DNA from: an uncultured Eggerthellaceae bacterium
GTDB lineage: Bacteria; Actinomycetota; Coriobacteriia; Coriobacteriales; Eggerthellaceae
Assembly: GCA_934630905.1 (NCBI GenBank)
Contig: CAKTXN010000013.1
Location: 1 to 28,782, forward strand
Reading direction: 5' to 3'
Length of the DNA stretch: 28,782 nt
Part shown: positions 8,108-17,600 of the stretch, piece by piece
How positions within the stretch are numbered: the stretch's first letter is position 1
Layout: the number at the start of each line of letters is the position of its first letter
Notes under the pieces: generated by a model
Seen by the model: only the letters and a program-made list of their open reading frames with translations
What the model was told of the DNA's origin: nothing
Database searches by the model: none
Translations under genes and position numbers: made by a program

Positions 8108-8959
8108 ATGAAAGAATTTTTTTCCAATGCGTTCTCCGGAGTTGCATTGAATGATATCATAGATATACTTATAGTAGCCTTTGTGATATACAAGCTGCTG
8201 GGGCTCATTAGACAGACGAGAGCAGAGCAGCTGCTCAAAGGCGTACTTGTTCTTGTGGTTGCGACATTTGTTTCGGACCTTCTTAAGCTGCATACGATAA
8301 ACTGGCTCCTCAAGGGTACTGTAGCACTGGGTGCTGTGGCGATCCTTGTGGTTTTTCAGCCGGAACTGCGCAGAGCCCTTGAATTCATGGGCAGAAGCAA
8401 GATCGTCAAAGCACCTCTCGGACAGATGGAGAAAGAAAAAGGCAAGCAGATCACAAGCCAGATAGTCAAAGCTGTCGAAACTTTTTCCAAGGACAGAGTG
8501 GGTGCACTTATTATTTTTGAAAGAGAGATCGCACTTACTGATATAATAGAGACAGGGACCATAGTAGATGCAGAGATATCCGAACAGCTTATCGGTAATA
8601 TTTTTTATGAAGGATCACCGCTGCATGACGGAGCAGCGATAATCAGAGACGGCAGACTTTACGCCGCCGGTTGTGTACTGCCTCTGACCCAGAACAAGAA
8701 TATCGCCAAGGAGCTTGGCACAAGACACAGGGCAGGTATAGGCATAACAGAGAATTCCGATGCTCTTGTCATAATCGTTTCGGAGGAAACAGGCATCATC
8801 TCTATGGCACGTGACGGTCAGCTTTCAAGGTTCCTTGACAGCAAGACTGTGGAGAAGACACTGCTGCAGATGTATATGGGCAAGCCTGAGGTAAGCGGTA
8901 CAATGGCGATAATACCGAGGCTTTTGAGCCGGTTCAGGAGGAAAAAAGATGCTGAATAA
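8108..8959 (+). CDS. cdaA: Membrane diadenylate cyclase CdaA
   Basis: A 283-residue protein. Three membrane helices fill ~13-34, 43-58 and 65-83, followed by a DisA_N cyclase domain with both signature motifs: DGA at 174-176 (HDGAAI) and RHR at 206-208 (GTRHRAG). CdaA makes cyclic di-AMP from two ATP at the membrane, controlling potassium and osmolyte transport and wall homeostasis. It overlaps cdaR by 11 bases, and glmM and glmS follow, the classical Firmicutes order. GGAG lies ten bases before the ATG. Confidence 0.95.
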   Translation: MKEFFSNAFSGVALNDIIDILIVAFVIYKLLGLIRQTRAEQLLKGVLVLVVATFVSDLLKLHTINWLLKGTVALGAVAILVVFQPELRRALEFMGRSKIVKAPLGQMEKEKGKQITSQIVKAVETFSKDRVGALIIFEREIALTDIIETGTIVDAEISEQLIGNIFYEGSPLHDGAAIIRDGRLYAAGCVLPLTQNKNIAKELGTRHRAGIGITENSDALVIIVSEETGIISMARDGQLSRFLDSKTVEKTLLQMYMGKPEVSGTMAIIPRLLSRFRRKKDAE

Positions 8960-9893
8960 TAAAACATTACTGAAGATCTTTTCCCTTGTCATAGCAATAC
9001 TCCTCTGGATATATGTCATGGGGGAGGTGAACCCGGAGACAAAAACAAAAATATACGGCATCGAAGTAAGTTTCACCAATACAGACCTGCTGGCATCCGA
9101 CGGCCTTGCAGTAGCGCAGGACGATCAGGTCACTGTGAACGCATCTATAGAAGGCAAGCGTTCGGATGTGAACAGAGTCAAGAAAAAGGGTCTGACTGCA
9201 ACTGTTGATGTAGGCAGCTGCAAAGCCGGCAGGAACACCGAGACGATAGCTCTGGATCTGCCGGAGGGTATAACTCTTGACAGTCTTTCGAAAGAGACTG
9301 TAGACGTCAAGGTCGAGAAGATAGTCTGGGAGGAAAGACCTGTAGAGGCATCTTTCAGAGGCGACAGTACAAGTCTCAGCAACAGGTCTGAAGGCGATGA
9401 TGTGCAGTGGATAACAGGCACTGATCCGGGCAGAGTCACCATATACGGCGCCAAAAGTCTGGTGAACAAAGTGGATCATCTTGCAGGAGAGCTTCCTGAA
9501 AATATTGCGACGAAAGACGGCAGCCGGACGAAAGTGAGACTGAAGGCTGTAGATGAGGACGGAAACGAAATCAGCGGAGTGAACCTCAACAAAAAGAAAG
9601 CTGTTGTCAGCACGCAGCTGCTGAAGGTGGCGGACATACCGCTTACAGCAGAGGCTTCAGGATTGAGCAGCAGTCTGACCGTAAGTTCAGTCAAATGCGA
9701 TACTGTCAGAGTTGCCGGGACAGCAGATGCTTTGAAAACTCTAAAAGAACTGAAGGGAACGGCAGATCTTGGCAACATTAAAAAGGCCGGGACATATACT
9801 TTGGATATAGATATCGAACAGGTGCCTGACGGCATATATCTGGCTGATGACAGCAGTGTCAAAGGTGAATTCACTGTCAGAAAGGCAGATTAG
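8949..9893 (+). CDS. cdaR: CdaA regulator, YbbR-domain protein
   Basis: A 314-residue protein. One N-terminal membrane anchor (~8-26: TLLKIFSLVIAILLWIYVMG, the characteristic YbbR start) precedes extracytoplasmic YbbR repeats, about three by length, against four in the ~480-residue Bacillus protein. It binds CdaA and modulates c-di-AMP production. The start lies inside the end of cdaA behind AGGAGG, so translation is coupled. Confidence 0.9.
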   Translation: MLNNKTLLKIFSLVIAILLWIYVMGEVNPETKTKIYGIEVSFTNTDLLASDGLAVAQDDQVTVNASIEGKRSDVNRVKKKGLTATVDVGSCKAGRNTETIALDLPEGITLDSLSKETVDVKVEKIVWEERPVEASFRGDSTSLSNRSEGDDVQWITGTDPGRVTIYGAKSLVNKVDHLAGELPENIATKDGSRTKVRLKAVDEDGNEISGVNLNKKKAVVSTQLLKVADIPLTAEASGLSSSLTVSSVKCDTVRVAGTADALKTLKELKGTADLGNIKKAGTYTLDIDIEQVPDGIYLADDSSVKGEFTVRKAD

Positions 9894-9915
9894 GATACAG
9901 GACATAAGAGGATCA

Positions 9916-9941
9916 CAGCAGTGCAGAGCGGTGTACTGCTG
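9916..9941 (+). other. 10-bp hairpin between cdaR and glmM
   Basis: CAGCAGTGCA (9916-9925) pairs with TGTACTGCTG (9932-9941) across a GAGCGG loop, with one G-U. There is no T tract, so it is not a terminator. It sits ~20 bases before the glmM ribosome site and could be an mRNA stability or processing element. Confidence 0.45.
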
Positions 9942-9971
9942 CGGTCCGGACAGTAAAACAAGGAGAAAAAT

Positions 9972-11333
9972 ATGGGAAGATTATTTGGAACTGATGGTGT
10001 GAGAGGTATAGCCAACTCTGAACTCACGCCTGAACTTGCTTTCAAGCTCGGCAAAGCAGGCGCTTATGTGCTGAGCAAGAATACAAAAAGACCGGTGTTG
10101 CTCATCGGCAAGGATACAAGGCTTTCCGGAGATATGCTTGAGGACGCACTGAGCGCAGGCATACTGGCGGTAGGAGGCAATGTCATCAAGGTAGGAGTGC
10201 TGCCGACGCCGGCGATCGCCTATCTTGTCAGGACATATGATGCAGATGCGGGAGTCGTGATCTCTGCATCACACAATCCGTTCGAATACAACGGCATCAA
10301 ATTCTTCAACGGCGATGGATTCAAGCTCGACGACAGCCTTGAAGACGAGATAGAAGACATAATACTGAGAGATATCGATGTCAACAGCCATATCACAGGA
10401 GAGAAGCTGGGCAGGTGTCTTGATGCCGACGATGATGCGACGGACAGATATGCAGACTTCCTCAGGTCCACACTGGATCCGGAAGTCGTCAAAGATATCA
10501 AGGGCCTCAGACTGGTGCTGGACTGCGCCAACGGTGCAGCATATTCAGTGGCAGCAAAGGTCTACGAAGCGCTGGGAGCTGATATAACGGTGATCGGCAA
10601 TAAACCTGACGGCACCAACATAAACGAAAAATGCGGTTCTACTCATCCGGAGAAACTTCAGGATGAAGTGATAAGCAAGGGCGCATTCATGGGTCTGGCA
10701 TACGATGGCGATGCCGACAGACTCATCGCTGTGGACGAGAAAGGTCGTATCATAGACGGCGACAAACTGATCTGCATATGTGCAGCTATGATGAAGGCTA
10801 AAGGCCAGCTACCGGGAGATATCGTCACAGCTACAGTAATGAGCAATATCGGATTCCACAAATATATGGAATCCATGGGATGCAGCGTGGACGTGACTTC
10901 TGTAGGTGACAGATACGTTCTTGAAAAAATGCTGCAGACAGGATGCACCATCGGAGGCGAGCAGTCGGGACATATCATTTTCCTGAATCACACGACTACA
11001 GGAGACGGTATACTATCATCGCTGCAGCTTGTACAGGCAGTGCTCCTTTCAGGCAGGAAGCCGTCTGAACTTGCTGACGAGATAGAGATATTCCCGCAGG
11101 TGCTCAGGAATGCAAAGGTAAAAAACGAAAACAAATCGAAATTCATGGAAGATGAAGAAATAAAGACAGCTATAGAAGCTACAGAGAAAGCTGTCGAAGG
11201 CAGCGGTCGTGTCCTTATAAGACCATCCGGTACGGAGCCGCTGGTAAGAGTCATGCTCGAAGGGCAGGATGTAGAACACATAACGAAGCTGGCAGAAGAG
11301 CTGGCCGTACTGCTGACAAAGCGCTTCGGTTAA
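9972..11333 (+). CDS. glmM: Phosphoglucosamine mutase
   Basis: A 453-residue protein of standard length. The phosphoserine motif SASHNP (Ser100), the metal loop DGDADR (245-250), the sugar loop GGEQSGH and the phosphate loop RPSGTEP near the C terminus are all intact. It converts glucosamine-6-phosphate to glucosamine-1-phosphate for UDP-GlcNAc and peptidoglycan. AAGGAG precedes the ATG by ~7 bases. In other Firmicutes CdaA and GlmM interact, consistent with this operon. Confidence 0.97.
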   Translation: MGRLFGTDGVRGIANSELTPELAFKLGKAGAYVLSKNTKRPVLLIGKDTRLSGDMLEDALSAGILAVGGNVIKVGVLPTPAIAYLVRTYDADAGVVISASHNPFEYNGIKFFNGDGFKLDDSLEDEIEDIILRDIDVNSHITGEKLGRCLDADDDATDRYADFLRSTLDPEVVKDIKGLRLVLDCANGAAYSVAAKVYEALGADITVIGNKPDGTNINEKCGSTHPEKLQDEVISKGAFMGLAYDGDADRLIAVDEKGRIIDGDKLICICAAMMKAKGQLPGDIVTATVMSNIGFHKYMESMGCSVDVTSVGDRYVLEKMLQTGCTIGGEQSGHIIFLNHTTTGDGILSSLQLVQAVLLSGRKPSELADEIEIFPQVLRNAKVKNENKSKFMEDEEIKTAIEATEKAVEGSGRVLIRPSGTEPLVRVMLEGQDVEHITKLAEELAVLLTKRFG

Positions 11334-11380
11334 AAAGCACAGGCAGCAGATTATACTGGATATGAGGAGGAACAGAATAA

Positions 11381-13210
11381 ATGTGTGGTATAGTAGGATA
11401 TGTCGGAAGTGACAACGCCAAGGATAAGATAATAAACGGTTTGAAAAGACTCGAATACAGAGGGTACGATTCAGCCGGGATAGCACTGCCCATAAACGGG
11501 AAGATAGAGATAAGAAAACATGTCGGAGAGATAAAGAATCTTGAAAAGATAATAGGCGATGCATCTTTCGACAGCAATATAGGAATAGGACATACGAGAT
11601 GGGCTACCCACGGCTCACCGTCAGATCTTAATGCTCACCCCCACGCCAACGGTGACAGCACCATAGCTATCGTACATAACGGTATAATCGAGAATTATCA
11701 GGAGATCAGGGAGTGGCTGATAAAGGAATACGGAGTGAAATTCAGATCAGAGACTGACTCGGAGGTCATAGCATATCTGATAGGCGTATATTATGACGGT
11801 GATCTGCTGGTAGCAGTGAACAAGGCAGTCAGCGAGATGAGAGGCGCATACGCCATCGCTGCCATTGCAGCTGCCGAGCCGGACAAGATAGTGGCAGTCA
11901 GAAAAGACGCACCGCTGGTGGCAGGCATAGGCAAAGGATGCAACTTCATAGCATCGGACATCCCGGCGCTCCTTAAATATGTAAAGGAAGTCTACCTGAT
12001 AGAAAACAACGAGACTGTCGTACTGACAAAGGACGACATCGTGATATACGATGAGCACGGCGATAAAGTCAGACGTGACGTTTTCCATGTGACATGGGAT
12101 GCAGATGCAGCAGAAAAAGAAGGCTACGAGCATTTCATGCTCAAGGAGATACACGAACAGCCAAAGGGTATATCTGAGACACTGCTCCGCAGGATAAATG
12201 ACGACGGCAGCATCAATCTTGATGGTATATCCATGACAAAAGAAGACATAGAAAGTTTCAACAAAGTCTACATCGTAGCCTGCGGTACAGCTTACCACGC
12301 AGGGCTGGTAGGCAAGCTGGTCATCGAGAAGATGGCCAGGATACCTGTAGAGGTGGATGTGGCATCAGAATTCAGATACAGAGATCCTTTCGTCGATGAG
12401 AACACACTGTTCATAGCCATAAGCCAGTCCGGAGAAACGCTGGATACACTGGCAGCGCTTAGAGAAGCCAAGCGCAAAGGAGCCAGGATACTGTCTGTAG
12501 TGAATGTAGTAGGAAGCTCCGTTGCCCGAGAGTCAGACGATGTGTTCTACACATGGGCAGGTCCGGAGATCGCAGTAGCGTCCACCAAGGCGTACACTAC
12601 ACAGCTTATATGCATGTACCTGATAGGCCTTTACATGGGAAGCACCAAAGGGACTATCGAAAAAGCATATTACGACAGGATACTGGGCGAGCTGAGACAG
12701 CTTCCTGAAAAAGTAGAAAAGATACTGACTCAGGAAGACAAGATAGCAGCCGTTGCGAAAAAGTATCACAGAAGAGAGAATGTCTTCTTCATAGGAAGGG
12801 GGCTTGATTCCGGAGTTTCATATGAAGGGTCGCTGAAACTCAAGGAGATCTCATATATCAACTCCTTCGCTATAGCGGCAGGAGAGCTGAAACACGGTAC
12901 TATCGCTCTCATGGAGGAGGAGACCCTCGTATTCGCACTGGCAACACAGGATGCGCTTTACGAGAAGATGGTATCCAATGTCGAGGAGATAAAAGCGAGA
13001 GGCGCCAGAGTCATCGGTCTTGCAAAGGAAGGCAGGACGGATATCGAAAATGTCGCAGATGAAGTCATATACATACCTGACTGCATGGATGAAGTATCGC
13101 CGGTGCTGGCAGTAGTGCCGCTGCAGATATTCGCATATTATGTAGCAAAGGAAAGAGGCTGCAATATCGACAAGCCTAAGAACCTTGCAAAATCAGTAAC
13201 AGTCGAATAA
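11381..13210 (+). CDS. glmS: Glutamine-fructose-6-phosphate aminotransferase
   Basis: A 609-residue protein. It begins MCGIVGYVG with the catalytic N-terminal cysteine of a class II glutaminase. HTRWATHG and HNGIIENY follow, then two SIS sugar-isomerase domains (SQSGETLDTLAALREAK, ASTKAYTTQ) and the C-terminal KNLAKSVTVE. It makes glucosamine-6-P from fructose-6-P and glutamine, one step before GlmM. GAGGAGG precedes the ATG. The 47-base gap from glmM is too short for a glmS ribozyme, so that control is absent here. Confidence 0.97.
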   Translation: MCGIVGYVGSDNAKDKIINGLKRLEYRGYDSAGIALPINGKIEIRKHVGEIKNLEKIIGDASFDSNIGIGHTRWATHGSPSDLNAHPHANGDSTIAIVHNGIIENYQEIREWLIKEYGVKFRSETDSEVIAYLIGVYYDGDLLVAVNKAVSEMRGAYAIAAIAAAEPDKIVAVRKDAPLVAGIGKGCNFIASDIPALLKYVKEVYLIENNETVVLTKDDIVIYDEHGDKVRRDVFHVTWDADAAEKEGYEHFMLKEIHEQPKGISETLLRRINDDGSINLDGISMTKEDIESFNKVYIVACGTAYHAGLVGKLVIEKMARIPVEVDVASEFRYRDPFVDENTLFIAISQSGETLDTLAALREAKRKGARILSVVNVVGSSVARESDDVFYTWAGPEIAVASTKAYTTQLICMYLIGLYMGSTKGTIEKAYYDRILGELRQLPEKVEKILTQEDKIAAVAKKYHRRENVFFIGRGLDSGVSYEGSLKLKEISYINSFAIAAGELKHGTIALMEEETLVFALATQDALYEKMVSNVEEIKARGARVIGLAKEGRTDIENVADEVIYIPDCMDEVSPVLAVVPLQIFAYYVAKERGCNIDKPKNLAKSVTVE

Positions 13211-13270
13211 ACAGGCTTTGCAGATGCTGACATGAACGACAGATAAAATATTTACACAGAAGAGGAAAAG

Positions 13271-14518
13271 ATGAACTACGATATCAGAGATATTTCACTG
13301 GCCCCGTCGGGCCATACCAAGATCGAATGGGTAAAGAACAACATGCCGCTGCTGAGAGCCCTCGAAGAGGAATTCAGCAGGACAAAACCTTTTGAAGGAC
13401 TGAAGATCAGTCTTTCCGTGCACCTTGAAGCGAAGACAGCATATCTCTGTCTGGTGCTGGCGGCAGGCGGCGCACGGATGTCAGTGACGGGAAGCAACAG
13501 CCTTTCGACACAGGACGATGTAGCTGCAGCGCTTGCTGACAGCGGGCTGAAAGTCTTCGCATACCACGGGGCTACAGATGAGGAATACATGCGTCATATA
13601 GAGATGTGTCTGGAACACAGACCGAACATCATCATAGACGACGGCGGAGACCTTGTGGAGATGATACACAACAAGAGACCTGACCTGGGCGAAGAAGTCA
13701 TGGGCGGATGCGAGGAGACTACAACAGGCGTTATCAGGCTCAAAGCTATGGAAAGAGACAGCATCCTGAAATTCCCTATGGTGGCTGTGAACGACGCCAG
13801 GTGCAAGCATCTTTTCGACAACAGATACGGTACAGGACAGTCTGTATGGGACAGCATCATGCGCAACACGAACCTGATCGTGGCATCAAAGACTGTAGTA
13901 GTTGTGGGTTACGGCTGGTGCAGCAGAGGCATAGCGATGAGAGCAGCAGCTCTGGGCGCGAAGGTCATAGTGACAGAGATCGATCCGGTCAAGGCAATAG
14001 AAGCCAAGATGGACGGATATGACGTGATGAAGATGGATCAGGCTGCATCATACGGAGATATATTCGTCAGCGCTACAGGCTGCAAGCATACCATCACAGT
14101 TGACCATATGCTTAAGATGAAAGACAGAGCCATACTTGCCAATGCAGGACATTTCAATGTGGAGATCGACATGGCAGGACTGGAGGAAGCAGCTGTTTCA
14201 AAGAAAGAAACCAGGAACAACATCATGGGATATACTCTCTCGAACGGCAGGACGATAAATGTCATCGGAGAAGGCAAGCTGGTGAATATCGCGGCTGCAG
14301 ACGGGCATCCGGCAGAGATCATGGATCTCAGTTTCGCTGTACAGGCTATGTCAGCGATGTATATCAGGGATAATCACAGCCGTCTTGAAAACAAAGTAAT
14401 AGATGTATCGTCTGAGATAGACGATGTGATAGCCCGAAGAAGGCTCGCAGCCTGGGATATCGAGATCGATGAACTTACAGAGGACCAGAAAAAATATCTC
14501 AGCAGCTGGCAGCTGTAG
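13271..14518 (+). CDS. ahcY: S-adenosylhomocysteine hydrolase-like protein
   Basis: A 415-residue protein. It retains His51, STQDD (79-83), DDGGD (123-127), EETTTG (148-153), NDARCKHLFDNRYG with Lys179 and Asp183, the NAD loop VVGYGWCSRG (211-220), NAGHFNVEID and DGHP. It ends at ...ELTEDQKKYLSSWQL, lacking the KPDHYRY tail of the larger bacterial/eukaryotic type; the short archaeal/Thermotoga type also ends this way. Expected reaction: NAD-dependent cleavage of S-adenosylhomocysteine to homocysteine plus adenosine; some short-type enzymes prefer the inosyl derivative. GAGGAAAAG lies before the ATG. It is last in the glmS transcription unit. Confidence 0.85.
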   Translation: MNYDIRDISLAPSGHTKIEWVKNNMPLLRALEEEFSRTKPFEGLKISLSVHLEAKTAYLCLVLAAGGARMSVTGSNSLSTQDDVAAALADSGLKVFAYHGATDEEYMRHIEMCLEHRPNIIIDDGGDLVEMIHNKRPDLGEEVMGGCEETTTGVIRLKAMERDSILKFPMVAVNDARCKHLFDNRYGTGQSVWDSIMRNTNLIVASKTVVVVGYGWCSRGIAMRAAALGAKVIVTEIDPVKAIEAKMDGYDVMKMDQAASYGDIFVSATGCKHTITVDHMLKMKDRAILANAGHFNVEIDMAGLEEAAVSKKETRNNIMGYTLSNGRTINVIGEGKLVNIAAADGHPAEIMDLSFAVQAMSAMYIRDNHSRLENKVIDVSSEIDDVIARRRLAAWDIEIDELTEDQKKYLSSWQL

Positions 14519-14548
14519 CAGGAACAGCGTGACAGATATGTGAACAGG

Positions 14549-14599
14549 ATCGCAGTTATATGTACTGATAATAAATCAGACATATGCTGCGATTTTTTT
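14549..14599 (+). terminator. Intrinsic terminator after ahcY
   Basis: ATCGCAGTTATATGT (14549-14563) pairs imperfectly with ACATATGCTGCGAT (14580-14593), followed by seven T (14593-14599). It ends the cdaA-to-ahcY unit. Confidence 0.8.
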
Positions 14600-14688
14600 G
14601 AAACATTTCCGATGTTTGTTTGTTATATAAACAGTACGACAAATCAGATCAGAAATTAAAGGACAGTTATTATCAGAAAGGAGTTTTG

Positions 14689-17600
14689 ATGAAAAAGATA
14701 CTGAGCCTGATATTAGCAGGCATTATGGCTGTAACAGGCTGTGTGCTGGGATATGCTCCGGTCGAGGCAGCACCTGTTCAGAGAACATCAGGAGATCCGG
14801 CAGATGCAAGCAGCGCAGCATACAGAGAAGGAGAAGCACTGGTGCTGATGAAGGAAACATCGGCAGTCACCAGGAACCGTGCGAAATCGGTCCTGGGAGC
14901 AGACGACGGTATCAGGATAATTGACAAGTGGACATTCACGCAGCCGGAGGATGCGGCTGAGGATGCCGTTGATGGCCTGAGTTCCGCGAAGGCGAAGAAA
15001 AAGATTGCCGCCGGTGAGGAGCAGGTGCTGAATGTCGTCAGGGTAAAAGCGGATCACTTGACCACAGAACAGCTGGTGAAAGAGCTTGAGGCGAATGATG
15101 ATGTCGAGATCGCCGAGCCAAACTATATCGTCAGAGCCTGTAATGTTGATGATACATACTTCGGATATCAGTGGGGGCTGAAAAATACAGGACAGAACTC
15201 ATCCTCATCGGGGAAGTCACTCAACGTATCGGCAGAATGGGACAAGGGCAGTACAGGATCGGACAAGGTCGTAGCTGTCGTGGATTCAGGTATCGACTAC
15301 GGCCATGAGGATCTCAGGAACAATATGTGGAAGAACACACATCAGCCGGATCTCAGAGGGGAGTACGGTTTCGATTTTGCGAACAGAGACAACGATCCTA
15401 TGGATGATAACGGTCACGGCACACATTGTGCAGGCATCATAGGAGCTGTCGGCAGCAACGGCACCGGGATAAGCGGTGTGAACCGCAGCATCAGGCTCAT
15501 GGCCCTGAAGACTCTTAACAATGAGGGTGAGGGAGATGTGGCAGGAAGCATCGGCGCATACAACTATATAAACAAGGCCCTGGATCTTGGTGAGAAAATA
15601 ACTGCTGTCAACAATTCATGGGGAGGCGGTGATGAAAGCGAGATATTCACTAAGCTTGTGGATATCGTAGGTGCAAAAGGTGCTGTAAGCATATGCGCCG
15701 CAGGCAATGACGCCAACAACAATGATGAAGGAGCGGATTTTCCTGCCAGCATAAACAGTCCGTACCTCATAAGTGTAGCGGCGATAAATGAGGATGGCGA
15801 ACTTGCGGGATTTTCCAATTACGGCAAAAAATCTGTCGATATAGCTGCACCGGGAACAAATATACTATCGACGGTATCATCGAACTGCTACAATCCAACG
15901 ATCTATGACGGCTCAAAGCAGGAGAAGCTGTCAGCAGTGTTCAGTGATTTCGACAAAGATGCCTCCGGAGAAAGTGACGGCAGCAGGGATGAGGACAGCC
16001 TTCGTGAATGGGATGTCGCAGGCATCAAAGACAGTGCAGTATCAAGTGTGAAAGGCCGTGGAGAAAAGAGCGGCATAAACGTGACATATGATGGTGATAA
16101 CTGGTTCGGCAAAGGCAGCAGCGGCAGATCGCTGAAGATATCATGGGGAGAGCTGTCCAGGGGTGAGATCGTCAGTTTCCGTCTGCCTTACAATAAAGAC
16201 AGTAAAACAGATGCAGAAGATCTGCAGGTGTTCAGCCTGATGTCAAAGGTGACTGCACCGGAGACAGGTTCGGATTCAGAGGCGATGCTTATGGTCATAG
16301 ATGTACCGGCAGGAACGAAACTTTCCGGCAGTGTGGCAGGCATATTCAACGGGAAATACAGATTCGAAGGGGCAAAGATAACCGGCAGCAGCAATTACTG
16401 GGATCATTTTACACTGGAATGCGGAGAAGTGGAACCGGAGAAAACCGAACGTGAGATCGTTGTGCTGATGAGCGCAGATGAAAGCGGAGAGTATGCGCTT
16501 AATATAGATGATGCAGGTCTCAGCCGTACAGGAGTCAGTGACGGATTCGGCAAATATGATTTCTATAACGGCACATCAATGGCAGCTCCGTTCGTTACAG
16601 GAGCTGCAGCACTGGCAGCAGCAAAGGATGGCAGCGCAGATGGAGAGACTGTGCTCGAAACAGTTATGTCATGGCTGGATGAATCGGATCTGCCTGTATC
16701 CTCAGGGGGATCGCTGGATATGAGCAAGGCGACGGCAGTGAGTCCGAGGATAGGCAGTGTGACTGTGGATATCGCAGGTAAACAGATCATCATCAATGGC
16801 AGAGGTTTCGGCAGCAGCCCTGAAGTCACAGTGGACACAGCTGATAAAAAAGGGCAGAAAGCTGTGATAACAAGCAGCAGTGACAGGAAGATCGTCCTGA
16901 AAGACGAAGGCTGGATAAACCGTATAGTGGATATAAATATCACGGGAAGTTCAGGAAAAAAACTGACTGAAAAAAATGTTTATCTCGTAAAGGGCAAGAA
17001 AGGATATCAGATGCTGGATGGTGTCATGTTCCCGTCAGCTGAGGGGATAATAGCCACTGACGGCAGCAGGATATTCGTGGCTGATCCATCGGAGGAAGCG
17101 ATATATGCTGCGAAGGCCGGACGCTCGATGCAATTCAGAAAACTGTGCAGTGTGGATGCTGAGAAATACTTCGGCTCCGGCACAAGTGAAACAGCCGAGT
17201 ATGCGCTGGGATTCGGCAGCGATCTGGTTTATATGGACGGCAGACTCTACAGCATAGTGTCATATTCTGAGACTGTCAGCGATGACAGCGACAGTGATGG
17301 CTCCGGTGTAGGCAGCATACGTTCAGGGTATGCAGACAGTTATGATGATGGAAATGCAAAGAACAGTGCAGCATACTCATCTCAGTACCGGATGATGTCA
17401 TTCGATACTTCTTCCGGCAAAGTGACTGATCTTGGCAGGCTGCCGAAAGATATGAAAAAGGCAGAAGACTTCACGCTGGCTGCATACAATGGCAGACTTT
17501 ACATGATCGGTGGCTACGATTACGGAAAGTCACAGCTGAGTACGAAAGTGAAGATATATGATCCTTCCGGGAAAAAGTGGTCTGACGGACCTGCTCTCCC

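Noticed and set aside
11334..11380. glmS ribozyme upstream of glmS
   Set aside because: Only 47 bases separate glmM and glmS, too short for the ribozyme core, and no such fold is visible.
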